Part shown: piece after piece, positions 1 through 5,598 of the stretch
Layout of the letters: each line of letters starts with the position of its first letter
Position numbering within the stretch: position 1 is the stretch's first letter
Assembly: GCA_002305235.1 (NCBI GenBank)
Contig: DBQL01000032.1
Span: forward strand, 14,085 to 20,369
Reading direction: 5' to 3'
Source: Prevotella sp. UBA1395
Lineage (GTDB): Bacteria > Bacteroidota > Bacteroidia > Bacteroidales > Bacteroidaceae
Length of the DNA: 6,285 nt
Program-made: the position numbers and the translations under genes
Notes under the pieces: model-generated
What the model was told of the DNA's origin: nothing
What the model saw: only the letters and a program-made list of their open reading frames with translations
Databases searched by the model: none

Positions 1-182
1 CCCCCGTTCACGCTGCGGCTCTTGATGGTGAGAAAGGCTTGCTCGTCTCTCACCCTGACACGCACCGTCGCACCATCGGCAGGAATATATCCCTGCCGGA
101 TATGGCTCGAGGCGTAAGCGGCGCGCCGATAAGCGCCGCCTCGCCTGACAAGGAATTTTCGCTCTATCTCTAAGCCACTCAT
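1..182 (-). CDS. CYTH-domain protein (triphosphate tunnel metalloenzyme), N-terminal part only
   Basis: This minus-strand frame is open from an ATG at 182 to the left edge and gives 60 codons, beginning MSGLEIERKFLVRRG. The family signature ExExK is present as EIERK (residues 5-9). It is followed by HIRQGYI (27-33), an alternating VRVRVR stretch (40-45) and LTIK (51-54), which is the order found in CYTH proteins. In this family the ExExK acids bind metal, and the Arg/Lys residues lining the beta-barrel tunnel hold a triphosphate. The short bacterial members (about 150-160 residues) usually hydrolyse inorganic triphosphate or related compounds in the cytoplasm; the exact substrate cannot be told from this fragment. 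The ATG overlaps the TGA of the preceding small gene (ATGA, 179-182), which suggests translational coupling. The C-terminal part lies outside the window. Family assignment is secure; substrate is unknown. Confidence 0.88.
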   Translation of the reverse strand, partial: MSGLEIERKFLVRRGGAYRRAAYASSHIRQGYIPADGATVRVRVRDEQAFLTIKSRSVNG

Positions 183-367
183 TCCACAACCGTCATCGAC
201 CAGATCATGTAGATGACCGCTAAGGCTATCAATCCGATGAAGATGTACTTCACAACCCTATCGGCAGTGGTCTTCTGCCTGATCTCCCGATTTTCCTTTT
301 TCACGCTCTTGGCTGTCTGATTCACCTCGTGGGCAGCCACATGCTTGGCTTGCTTCTTGTCGCTCAT
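179..367 (-). CDS. Small single-pass membrane protein, 62 residues, function unknown
   Basis: The product is 62 residues. Residues 1-38 are hydrophilic and rich in Lys, Arg and Gln and contain no Cys or Trp. Residues 39-60 form one hydrophobic segment (VVKYIFIGLIALAVIYMIWS and on), followed by a two-residue tail (VE). By the positive-inside rule the basic N-terminal part should face the cytoplasm, making it a C-tail-anchored inner-membrane protein. I recognise no functional domain. It starts 41 bp after the prfB stop codon and its TGA overlaps the ATG of the CYTH gene, so it probably lies in one transcript with both. No Shine-Dalgarno sequence precedes the ATG; the leader is A/T-rich, as is usual in Bacteroidetes. 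The clean TM segment and tight packing argue that it is real. Its job is not known. Confidence 0.8.
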   Translation of the reverse strand: MSDKKQAKHVAAHEVNQTAKSVKKENREIRQKTTADRVVKYIFIGLIALAVIYMIWSMTVVE

Positions 368-408
368 AACATTTCAAATTAGCAGGTTATACTTTAGGTT
401 TCCTATCA

Positions 409-1536
409 TTAGATGTTTTCTTCGTCGTTAACCGGGAATTCCATGAGGTAGGCCTTGATAAACTCGTCTATCTTTCCGTCCATCACGCCATCCACATCCG
501 AGGTTTGATATCCCGTGCGATGGTCTTTCACACGGCGGTCGTCAAACACATAACTGCGGATTTGGCTGCCCCACTCTATCTTTTTCTTCCCCGCCTCGAT
601 CTTGGCCTGTGCCTCCATGCGCTTCTTCATGGCGCGGTCATAGAGCTGACTGCGCAAGAGCAGCATGGCCTTTTCCTTGTTCTTGGGCTGGTCGCGGGTC
701 TCGGTATTCTCGATGAGGATTTCTTCTTTCTCGCCCGTATCGGGGTCTTCGTACTGATAGCGGAGGCGTACTCCCGACTCCACCTTATTCACGTTCTGCC
801 CGCCGGCACCACTCGACCGGAAGGTATCCCAGCTCACCTTGGCCGGGTCGACATACACCTCGATCGTATCGTCGACCAATGGCGAGACAAAGACGCTGGC
901 AAAACTCGTCATGCGCTTGCCCTGAGCGTTATACGGCGACACCCTCACGAGACGGTGTACACCATTCTCGCTCTTGAGATAACCGTATGCAAACTCGCCA
1001 CCCTCGATGGTCATCGTGACGCTTTTGATACCGGCCTCGTCGCCGTCTTGCATGTCGGTGATGGTCACTTTGTACCCGTGGGCCTCACACCAACGCATAT
1101 ACATACGCATGAGCATGCTGGCCCAGTCCTGACTCTCGGTACCGCCGGCACCCGAATTGATCTTCAGCACAGCCTCCATCGGGTCTTCCTCCTGACGGAG
1201 CATGTTACGCAACTCCAGCTCTTCGATGGCATTCACCGCCTTGGCATAGTCGTCGTCGACCTCTTCTTCGGTCACCAATTCCTCCTTATAATACTCAAAG
1301 GCCAACTGCAACTCGTCGGCATACTGCCTCACCTCATTATATCCGGTGAGCCATTTCTCGATGCCTTTCACCTTCTTCATCTGCGCCTCGGCGCGCTTGG
1401 GGTCTTCCCAGAAGTCGGGAGCCTGTGTTCGCAGCTGCTCCTCTTCAAACTCTATCTTCTTTTGGTCGATATTAAGATACCTGTGGAGCTTCTCTGTTCG
1501 CTCCAGCACGTCTTTCAATTGATCTGATGTTATCAT
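409..1536 (-). CDS. prfB: Peptide chain release factor 2 (RF2)
   Basis: RF2 is the cytoplasmic class I release factor that reads UAA and UGA and triggers peptide release. The 375-residue product has the usual family length. The N-terminal helical domain spans about 1-110, the RF2-type GAGGTESQDWASML motif lies at 129-142, and the codon-reading loop is SPY at 200-202 where most RF2s have SPF. The catalytic GGQ is at 245-247 in SSGAGGQNVN, with Ser at the position equivalent to E. coli residue 246, and a C-terminal helical tail follows. The frame is open throughout: there is no in-frame UGA near codon 22, so the programmed +1 frameshift that autoregulates many prfB genes is missing. ATG 1536 is chosen because the N terminus (SDQLKDVLERTEKLHRYL) lines up with other RF2s. 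The acyl-CoA ligase gene lies upstream, 155 bp away. Identification is very secure. Confidence 0.97.
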   Translation of the reverse strand: MITSDQLKDVLERTEKLHRYLNIDQKKIEFEEEQLRTQAPDFWEDPKRAEAQMKKVKGIEKWLTGYNEVRQYADELQLAFEYYKEELVTEEEVDDDYAKAVNAIEELELRNMLRQEEDPMEAVLKINSGAGGTESQDWASMLMRMYMRWCEAHGYKVTITDMQDGDEAGIKSVTMTIEGGEFAYGYLKSENGVHRLVRVSPYNAQGKRMTSFASVFVSPLVDDTIEVYVDPAKVSWDTFRSSGAGGQNVNKVESGVRLRYQYEDPDTGEKEEILIENTETRDQPKNKEKAMLLLRSQLYDRAMKKRMEAQAKIEAGKKKIEWGSQIRSYVFDDRRVKDHRTGYQTSDVDGVMDGKIDEFIKAYLMEFPVNDEENI

Positions 1537-1568
1537 CGTTTATTGCTTGCTGTTTTGTGGGAATCCAA

Positions 1569-1600
1569 GAAATTTAAGGAGTTGGAGAAGTTAGAAACAA
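1569..1600 (-). promoter_or_regulatory. Possible Bacteroidetes-type promoter for prfB
   Basis: Read on the minus strand there is TTG (1600-1598), a 21-bp spacer, then TAAATTTC (1576-1569), which matches the Bacteroidetes -7 consensus TAnnTTTG at all but the last base. Transcription would begin near 1564, leaving an untranslated leader of about 28 nt. It lies downstream of the 1612-1651 hairpin, so prfB could be transcribed independently of the ligase gene. It is a one-base mismatch in A/T-rich sequence, so it remains tentative. Confidence 0.35.
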
Positions 1601-1611
1601 TGGTTTCATTC

Positions 1612-1651
1612 GGGAGCATCCACATACTTTTCCGCGCTGTGGCATGCTTCC
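1612..1651 (-). other. Stable hairpin between the acyl-CoA ligase gene and prfB
   Basis: AGCATCCACA (1615-1624) pairs with TGTGG (1638-1642) and ATGCT (1644-1648), with only C1643 bulged out. On the outside, GG (1612-1613) pairs with CC (1650-1651) around a G/T position (1614/1649). The loop is 13 nt. It lies 41-80 bp after the stop codon of the ligase gene in that gene's transcript. There is no T-tract after it on either strand, so it is not a textbook intrinsic terminator; it could act as a weak terminator or as a 3'-end or processing structure. The rest of the 1537-1691 gap contains no reading frame of note. Confidence 0.5.
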
Positions 1652-1691
1652 CCCAACCTCATTGGCCTCTTCACCTCCCTCTCATCTCCTT

Positions 1692-3500
1692 CTATTCCTC
1701 ATACATCTTATCGATGATTTCCTTGTAATTCTTATAGATTATGGGGCGTCGCATTTTCAAGGTATTGGTCAATTCGCCCGATTCCATCGAGAAATGGTGG
1801 GGCAACAGTGCAATGCGCTTGATTTGCTCGTAGTGGGCCAGCCCCTGTTGCAGCATGCCCACACGCTCCATCATCATGGCCCGTACCTTCTCGTTGGCAC
1901 ACAAGTCCTCACGTGTCTCAAACCCGACACCGTTGTCGCGCGCCCAGTCTTCTACCATCCGGAACTCGGGCACGACCAATGCCGACACGAATTTACGCTG
2001 GTCGGCCACCACCGCCACTTGGTCGATGAACTTGTCTACAAGCAGCAGCGACTCAATCATCTGCGGTGCAATATACTTGCCGTTGCTGGTTTTGAAGAGG
2101 TCTTTGATACGCTCCTTGAGAAACAGCTCGCCGTCTTGCAGGTAGCCGCAGTCGCCGGTATGGAAGAATCCGTCCTTGTCGAAAGCCTCGGCATTGAGCA
2201 GGTCACGCTTGTAATAACCTTTGGTGATGGTCGGACCCTTCAGGAGAATCTCGTCATTGTCACCGATCTTGATCTCCAATCCGCTGATGGGGCGGCCCAC
2301 CGACCCAATGGTGTACTTCTCGCCGATATGGTCACACGACACGGTGGCCAAGCTCTCGGTAAGCCCGTATCCCACAACCATCGTAATACCGATGGAATGG
2401 ACAAATTCCTCCACTTCGGAAGACACGTACGAACCGGCCGTGGGAAAGAAGTGCGGATTGTCAAGTCCGAGCTGTTTGCGTACCAAACTGAGCACCGAAG
2501 CGTTCATCAACTTATACTCCATCGCAAGCCCCAACGGCGGTCGCCTGCCGTTGGCGAGATACTCGATGTTGTGCCGGCGACCCACCTTGAGGGCATGCCT
2601 GAACAACTTCTGCTGCACGGCGCCGGCCTTGTCGATCTTGTCGTTCACCGCCTGATAGACCTTCTCCCAAAACCTCGGCACGCTCGACATGCAGGTGGGA
2701 TGGGTCTCACACATCGACTCCTGTATCTCGTGCGGATAGGTGTTGATGATGAGCTGCGCGCCATTGGCCAGCACCAAGTAAGTCCACGCGCGCTCAAAGA
2801 TGTGGGTGAAAGGCAGGAAGCTGATCACACGGTCTTTCTCTCCCACCGGCACACACTCGCTGTTGGCATCCATCGCGGCCTGATACTGCCCGTAGGTGAG
2901 CATCACTCCCTTGCTGTCGCCGGTCGTACCGCTGGTATAGAGTATGTTGCACAGGTCGTCGGCATTAGCCTCGGCCCATCGCTTCTCCACTTCGGTCTGC
3001 CGCGGCAGGTCTTCGCCGAGCTTGAGGAAATCGTCGAAATACAACGCGTTGGGGTCGTGGGTGCTGATACGCACGCTGTCATCGAAGATGATGATGCGTT
3101 CCAACGACGGGCAGAGCGCGAAGATACGGTGGGCCTTGTCATACTGTTCCTGCTCGCCGACAAAGATGAATCTCACCTGCGCGTCGTTGACTATGAACTG
3201 TATTTGCTGCTCGGAGCTTGTGGCATAGAAGGGTACCGAGCAGGCGCGAATGCCGTAAGCGCCGAAGTCGGTGTACAGATATTGTATGCAATTCTGCGCG
3301 AACACGGCTATGTTTTCCTGCGGCTTGATTCCGAGATTAAGCATGGCATTGCTCACCTGCCTGACTCGAAGGGAGAACTGGTTCCACGAAACGGTTTTCC
3401 ACTTCAGACTCCCAAAGCTGCGAAAGGTCAACGCCGGGCGCGACCCATACTTCTTGGCCTGTTCATGAATAAGTACTGAGTAATGACTTTTGTTCTGCAT
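1692..3500 (-). CDS. fadD: Long-chain fatty acid--CoA ligase (AMP-binding enzyme)
   Basis: The 602-residue product belongs to the acyl-adenylate-forming (ANL) superfamily. It converts a long-chain fatty acid, ATP and CoA to acyl-CoA through an acyl-AMP intermediate, probably at the cytoplasmic face of the membrane. The core motifs are in order: P-loop YTSGTTGDSKGVM (188-200); FTHIFER (231-237), as in long-chain synthetases; VGYGLTES (376-383); GFFHTGD (444-450), with the ribose-binding Asp; the hinge and C-domain start KERIKDLFKTSNGKYIAP (462-479); and GELTNTLKMRR (575-585), whose Lys582 should be the adenylation lysine. The region usually reading SGGA is TAGS (354-357), a variation I associate with Bacteroidales members. 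ATG 3500 fits the N terminus and sits just below a good promoter. It is divergent from the M20 peptidase gene. Chain-length preference cannot be read from sequence, so the fadD symbol is used in the broad sense. Confidence 0.93.
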   Translation of the reverse strand: MQNKSHYSVLIHEQAKKYGSRPALTFRSFGSLKWKTVSWNQFSLRVRQVSNAMLNLGIKPQENIAVFAQNCIQYLYTDFGAYGIRACSVPFYATSSEQQIQFIVNDAQVRFIFVGEQEQYDKAHRIFALCPSLERIIIFDDSVRISTHDPNALYFDDFLKLGEDLPRQTEVEKRWAEANADDLCNILYTSGTTGDSKGVMLTYGQYQAAMDANSECVPVGEKDRVISFLPFTHIFERAWTYLVLANGAQLIINTYPHEIQESMCETHPTCMSSVPRFWEKVYQAVNDKIDKAGAVQQKLFRHALKVGRRHNIEYLANGRRPPLGLAMEYKLMNASVLSLVRKQLGLDNPHFFPTAGSYVSSEVEEFVHSIGITMVVGYGLTESLATVSCDHIGEKYTIGSVGRPISGLEIKIGDNDEILLKGPTITKGYYKRDLLNAEAFDKDGFFHTGDCGYLQDGELFLKERIKDLFKTSNGKYIAPQMIESLLLVDKFIDQVAVVADQRKFVSALVVPEFRMVEDWARDNGVGFETREDLCANEKVRAMMMERVGMLQQGLAHYEQIKRIALLPHHFSMESGELTNTLKMRRPIIYKNYKEIIDKMYEE

Positions 3501-3522
3501 AAGCTTTGGGTTTTTATATATG

Positions 3523-3553
3523 CAAAGATAAATAATATTAAGATAGCAAACAA
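3523..3553 (-). promoter_or_regulatory. Bacteroidetes-type promoter for the acyl-CoA ligase gene
   Basis: On the minus strand TTG (3553-3551) is followed by a 20-bp spacer and TATCTTTG (3530-3523), an exact match to the Bacteroidetes -7 element TAnnTTTG. Transcription should start around 3517-3519, giving a leader of about 17-19 nt before the ATG at 3500. The leader is A-rich with no Shine-Dalgarno sequence, as expected in this phylum. Confidence 0.75.
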
Positions 3554-3609
3554 GAATATCGGCCTTTTTCTACCGAAATTTGGCCTGTTTGAAACCCGAA
3601 ACCCGTCGG

Positions 3610-3673
3610 CGACTGTCTCTACGCTACGTCAGCACACTGTATCATCCGACCCGGATGCTGCTGTGAACAGTCG
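3610..3673. repeat. Nested imperfect inverted repeat in the divergent intergenic region
   Basis: Three paired tiers share one centre. CGACTGT (3610-3616) pairs with ACAGTCG (3667-3673); CAGC (3630-3633) pairs with GCTG (3660-3663); CATCC (3643-3647) pairs with GGATG (3653-3657) around a 5-nt loop. The internal loops are uneven (13 against 3 nt and 9 against 2 nt), so overall stability is modest. It lies about 75 bp upstream of the promoter proposed for the M20 peptidase gene and outside both divergent promoters. It could be an operator, an RNA structure or chance; I recognise no known regulator site in it. Confidence 0.35.
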
Positions 3674-3748
3674 TTCTGCCGTGGCCGACATGGCATCATC
3701 GCAAACGTTTCTGTGTGTGATCGCGCGCGTCTTTTTATGCCCGCAAAC

Positions 3749-3779
3749 TTGTCGCATACCCTAAAAAACACTATTTTTG
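3749..3779 (+). promoter_or_regulatory. Bacteroidetes-type promoter abutting the argE start codon
   Basis: TTG (3749-3751), a 20-bp spacer and TATTTTTG (3772-3779) match the Bacteroidetes -33/-7 pattern exactly. The ATG begins at 3784, only four bases after the -7 element. In this promoter class the start of transcription is a few bases past the element, so the mRNA would begin at or within a base or two of the ATG and have essentially no 5' leader. Confidence 0.75.
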
Positions 3780-3783
3780 CACT

Positions 3784-4863
3784 ATGAAACAGATAGATTT
3801 TTACACCCGTGAGGCTGTCGACCTGCTCGGCAGGCTCATCGCCACGCCGTCTACGAGCCGCGACGAGCGTGATGCGGCCGACATCATGGAGCAGACCTTG
3901 CAGGGCTACGGCTTTACCGTCAGTCGCGAGACCAACAACGTTTGGGCTGTCGACCCGGCCTACGACGACAGCCGTCCCACCGTGTTGCTCAACGCACACA
4001 TAGACACGGTGAAACCGGTAAAAACGTGGACCAAAGACCCCTACACCCCACTCATCGAGGGCGACCGTCTCTATGGGCTGGGCAGCAACGACTGCGGGGG
4101 AGGACTGGTGACACTTTTGCAGGTGTTCAGGTATTTTTGCCACGACCGCGTCATTCCCTCGCGGTCGTTCAATCTCATCTTTCTCGCCTCTGCCGAAGAA
4201 GAGGTCTCCGGCCCCGACGGGATCGTGAGAGCCTTGCCGCTGCTTCCCCGTGTCGATGTGGCCATCGTGGGAGAGCCTACGGGAATGCAGCCGGCCATCG
4301 CCGAAAAAGGACTCATGGTGTTAGACCTCATTGCCCACGGCAAGAGCGGCCATGCCGCGAGAAACGAGGGGGTGAACGCCATCTATGAGGCCTTGGACGA
4401 CATGCGATGGATTCGCGATTTTTCATTCCCCAAGGTAAGCAAACTCCTCGGACCGGTCAAGATGACTCTCACCGTGGTCAATGCGGGCACGCAGCACAAC
4501 GTCATACCCGACACTTGCACGATGCTGGTAGACATACGGTCGAACGAGTTCTATACCAACGAGGAAATCTACAACATTGTTTGCGAGCATGTGCGCAGCG
4601 AAGTGAAAGCCCATTCCTTCCGCCTCCACTCTTCGCGCATAGACCCTTCGCACCCGCTGGTGCGGCGATGCGAGGCATTGGGCATGGTGCCTTACGGGTC
4701 GCCCACGCTGAGCGACCAAGCCCTCATGCCGTTTCCATCGTTCAAGCTCGGGCCGGGCGAGTCGGCAAGGTCGCACAGTGCCGATGAATTCGTGCAAATT
4801 GGCGAATTGAGACAGGCCCTTGAGCAATATGTGGCACTATTGACCGATATCGACATCACTTAG
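3784..4863 (+). CDS. argE: M20-family zinc deacylase, ArgE type (N-acyl-ornithine/citrulline deacylase)
   Basis: The 359-residue product has the two-domain M20 layout: catalytic parts at about 1-175 and 285-359, with a lid/dimerisation domain between. The expected metal and catalytic residues are visible: H72 and D74 in NAHIDTVKP, D103 in GSNDCGGG, base E139 and ligand E140 in ASAEEEVSG, E164 in GEPTG, and H331 in SHSADEF. H190 in GKSGHAA is the lid-domain histidine. ArgE enzymes remove the acyl group in arginine biosynthesis in the cytoplasm. Bacteroides fragilis uses N-succinylated intermediates with a succinylornithine transcarbamylase, so the substrate here may be a succinylated ornithine or citrulline rather than acetylornithine; that is inference. 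DapE or a general M20 peptidase is the alternative. MKQIDF is the chosen start because the next ATG (codon 35) would remove the conserved N terminus. The neighbours give no arginine-pathway context. Confidence 0.82.
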   Translation: MKQIDFYTREAVDLLGRLIATPSTSRDERDAADIMEQTLQGYGFTVSRETNNVWAVDPAYDDSRPTVLLNAHIDTVKPVKTWTKDPYTPLIEGDRLYGLGSNDCGGGLVTLLQVFRYFCHDRVIPSRSFNLIFLASAEEEVSGPDGIVRALPLLPRVDVAIVGEPTGMQPAIAEKGLMVLDLIAHGKSGHAARNEGVNAIYEALDDMRWIRDFSFPKVSKLLGPVKMTLTVVNAGTQHNVIPDTCTMLVDIRSNEFYTNEEIYNIVCEHVRSEVKAHSFRLHSSRIDPSHPLVRRCEALGMVPYGSPTLSDQALMPFPSFKLGPGESARSHSADEFVQIGELRQALEQYVALLTDIDIT

Positions 4864-4890
4864 CGGTGACCATGTCGATATGGGCTTTTG
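4844..4890 (+). terminator. Hairpin spanning the argE stop codon, likely terminator
   Basis: ATATCGACAT (4847-4856), which encodes the last codons of argE, pairs perfectly with ATGTCGATAT (4872-4881). CC (4844-4845) pairs with GG (4883-4884) across one mismatch, and CAC/GTG may pair inside the loop. The TAG stop (4861-4863) lies in the loop. The stem is followed at once by C and only four T residues (4886-4889). The stem is convincing, but the short T-tract makes its strength as an intrinsic terminator uncertain. Confidence 0.5.
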
Positions 4891-5119
4891 TGCCCCCCGG
4901 CATCCTGTCGGCAACGGTGGGAAATATTGTGGCGACCAGCTCTCCAAGGACTGTCACGATATGAATTTGTCAAAAAAAGAGTAAGGATTTTAACACTTGG
5001 AAAATCTCAATCCGGATCGATCTCACGTGGGTTTTGGCCCGATTCAACCGTCCCGGACATGGTTTTCCATCATATAAGGGTAGATTTCACCCTGCCTAAA
5101 ATGCCTTTTCACGTTGCGA

Positions 5120-5196
5120 ATGGGGCGATTTGGCCACGCGATTGCTATCTTTTCGACTTGCGATGGGATAGTAATCGCAACTCCAAACGCGACCAT
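5120..5196 (+). repeat. Long imperfect palindrome of about 77 nt, unassigned
   Basis: The core stem is GCGATTGCTATC (5138-5149) against GATAGTAATCGC (5167-5178): 12 positions, with one G-T. It continues inward through T-G, T-G and a T/T mismatch to TCG (5153-5155) pairing with CGA (5161-5163) around a 5-nt loop. Outside a 4x4 internal loop, TTTGG (5129-5133) pairs with CCAAA (5183-5187), GCG (5125-5127) with CGC (5188-5190), and ATGG (5120-5123) with CCAT (5193-5196), with small bulges. The G-T pairs are stable only in RNA copied from the plus-strand sequence (G-U); on the other strand they become A-C mismatches. No T-tract follows, so it does not look like a terminator. It may be a small RNA or a REP/MITE-like repeat. 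Confidence 0.6.
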
Positions 5197-5279
5197 CATG
5201 ACACAGAAACGATCTCGAAAAAGACAACACATTGATTCACAACAAAATACAAAACATCGTCATTTTGGGCGTATTTGCA

Positions 5280-5329
5280 ACAAAGTCAGGTCTCGCCGGA
5301 AAATAATCGAAAATGGCGAATGGCTTTGT
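5280..5329. repeat. Weak two-tier inverted repeat
   Basis: ACAAAG (5280-5285) pairs with CTTTGT (5324-5329), and inside it TCGCC (5293-5297) pairs with GGCGA (5315-5319) around a 17-nt A-rich loop. The unpaired stretches between tiers are 7 and 4 nt. Pairing is short enough to be chance, and I list it only because it lies close to the stronger palindrome in the same non-coding region. Confidence 0.25.
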
Positions 5330-5509
5330 CAATATTGTTTCCCGTCATTTTTCTCGCGTCATCGGCATCGTTTGCCCATCGTTACCGGTGCATCGAGTCG
5401 TGAGTTGTACGCCTTGCGCTACGTGTAGAACGCCATACCGCACCCAAGGCAGTACCGAAAGCCAATCCGGAGCGACAGCCTTGCCCGGCCTGACAAAGCA
5501 TACAGGCAC

Positions 5510-5564
5510 AAAAAAAAGCCATTTCATCGGATGAACATAAGGTTTCATTCACGATGAAATGGCT
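5510..5564 (-). terminator. Rho-independent terminator of the EnvC-like gene
   Basis: On the minus strand AGCCATTTCATCG (5564-5552) and CGATGAAATGGCT (5529-5517) form a perfect 13-bp stem with a 22-nt loop, followed directly by a run of seven T residues (5516-5510). It begins 35 bp after the stop codon of the EnvC-like gene. The other strand lacks a comparable T-run, so it is oriented for the right-hand gene only. Confidence 0.9.
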
Positions 5565-5598
5565 ATTTGGGGTCGATAAATTCCATGCGGTCAGACCA

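Larger units (their letters stand above)
4891..5509. other. Convergent intergenic region of about 620 bp without a credible gene
   Basis: The open frames here (up to 115 codons on the plus strand) give products rich in Trp, His, Cys and Arg, with no recognisable domain and no promoter-start pairing, so I do not call them genes. The stretch has many small self-complementary motifs: ATGG/CCAT (5059-5070), AGGGT/ACCCT (5077-5093), the large palindrome at 5120-5196 and a weaker one at 5280-5329. The words GCGA, TCGC and GGCGA recur through 5110-5360. I saw no exact TAnnTTTG promoter inside it. It could hold a small RNA, a decayed repeat element or a decayed gene. Confidence 0.6.

Noticed and set aside
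368..408. Possible promoter between prfB and the small membrane protein gene
   Set aside because: A TAATTTG sequence is one base short of the TAnnTTTG pattern and no TTG lies at the right distance; shared transcription with prfB is simpler.
505..1527. 340-codon open frame on the plus strand opposite prfB
   Set aside because: Same codon-register effect; it ends exactly where prfB uses a TCA codon, and the product resembles no protein family.
1571..1600. Short repeats resembling the GGAGTTAAG-like tracts seen between Bacteroidetes genes
   Set aside because: Only about two and a half degenerate units can be made out, too few and too imperfect to call a repeat.
1644..3479. 611-codon open frame on the plus strand opposite the acyl-CoA ligase gene
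   Set aside because: It is the exact codon-register complement of a gene with all family motifs; the protein is His, Leu and Val-rich with no recognisable domain, and codon bias explains its openness.
4888..5235. 115-codon plus-strand frame after argE
   Set aside because: It starts inside the argE terminator region, is rich in Trp, His, Cys and Arg, shows no domain, and has the 5138-5178 hairpin within it. No promoter precedes it.
5114..5428. 104-codon plus-strand frame in the convergent gap
   Set aside because: Biased composition, no promoter and no recognisable motif; it overlaps other equally weak frames.
5001..5475. CAATCCGGA occurring twice in the convergent gap as a possible direct repeat
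   Set aside because: Nine bases without flanking similarity over more than 400 bp is compatible with chance and is not tied to any element.
5345..5548. 67-codon minus-strand frame
   Set aside because: Its start lies inside the terminator of the EnvC-like gene, so it would have to be transcribed through that structure; no family resemblance.
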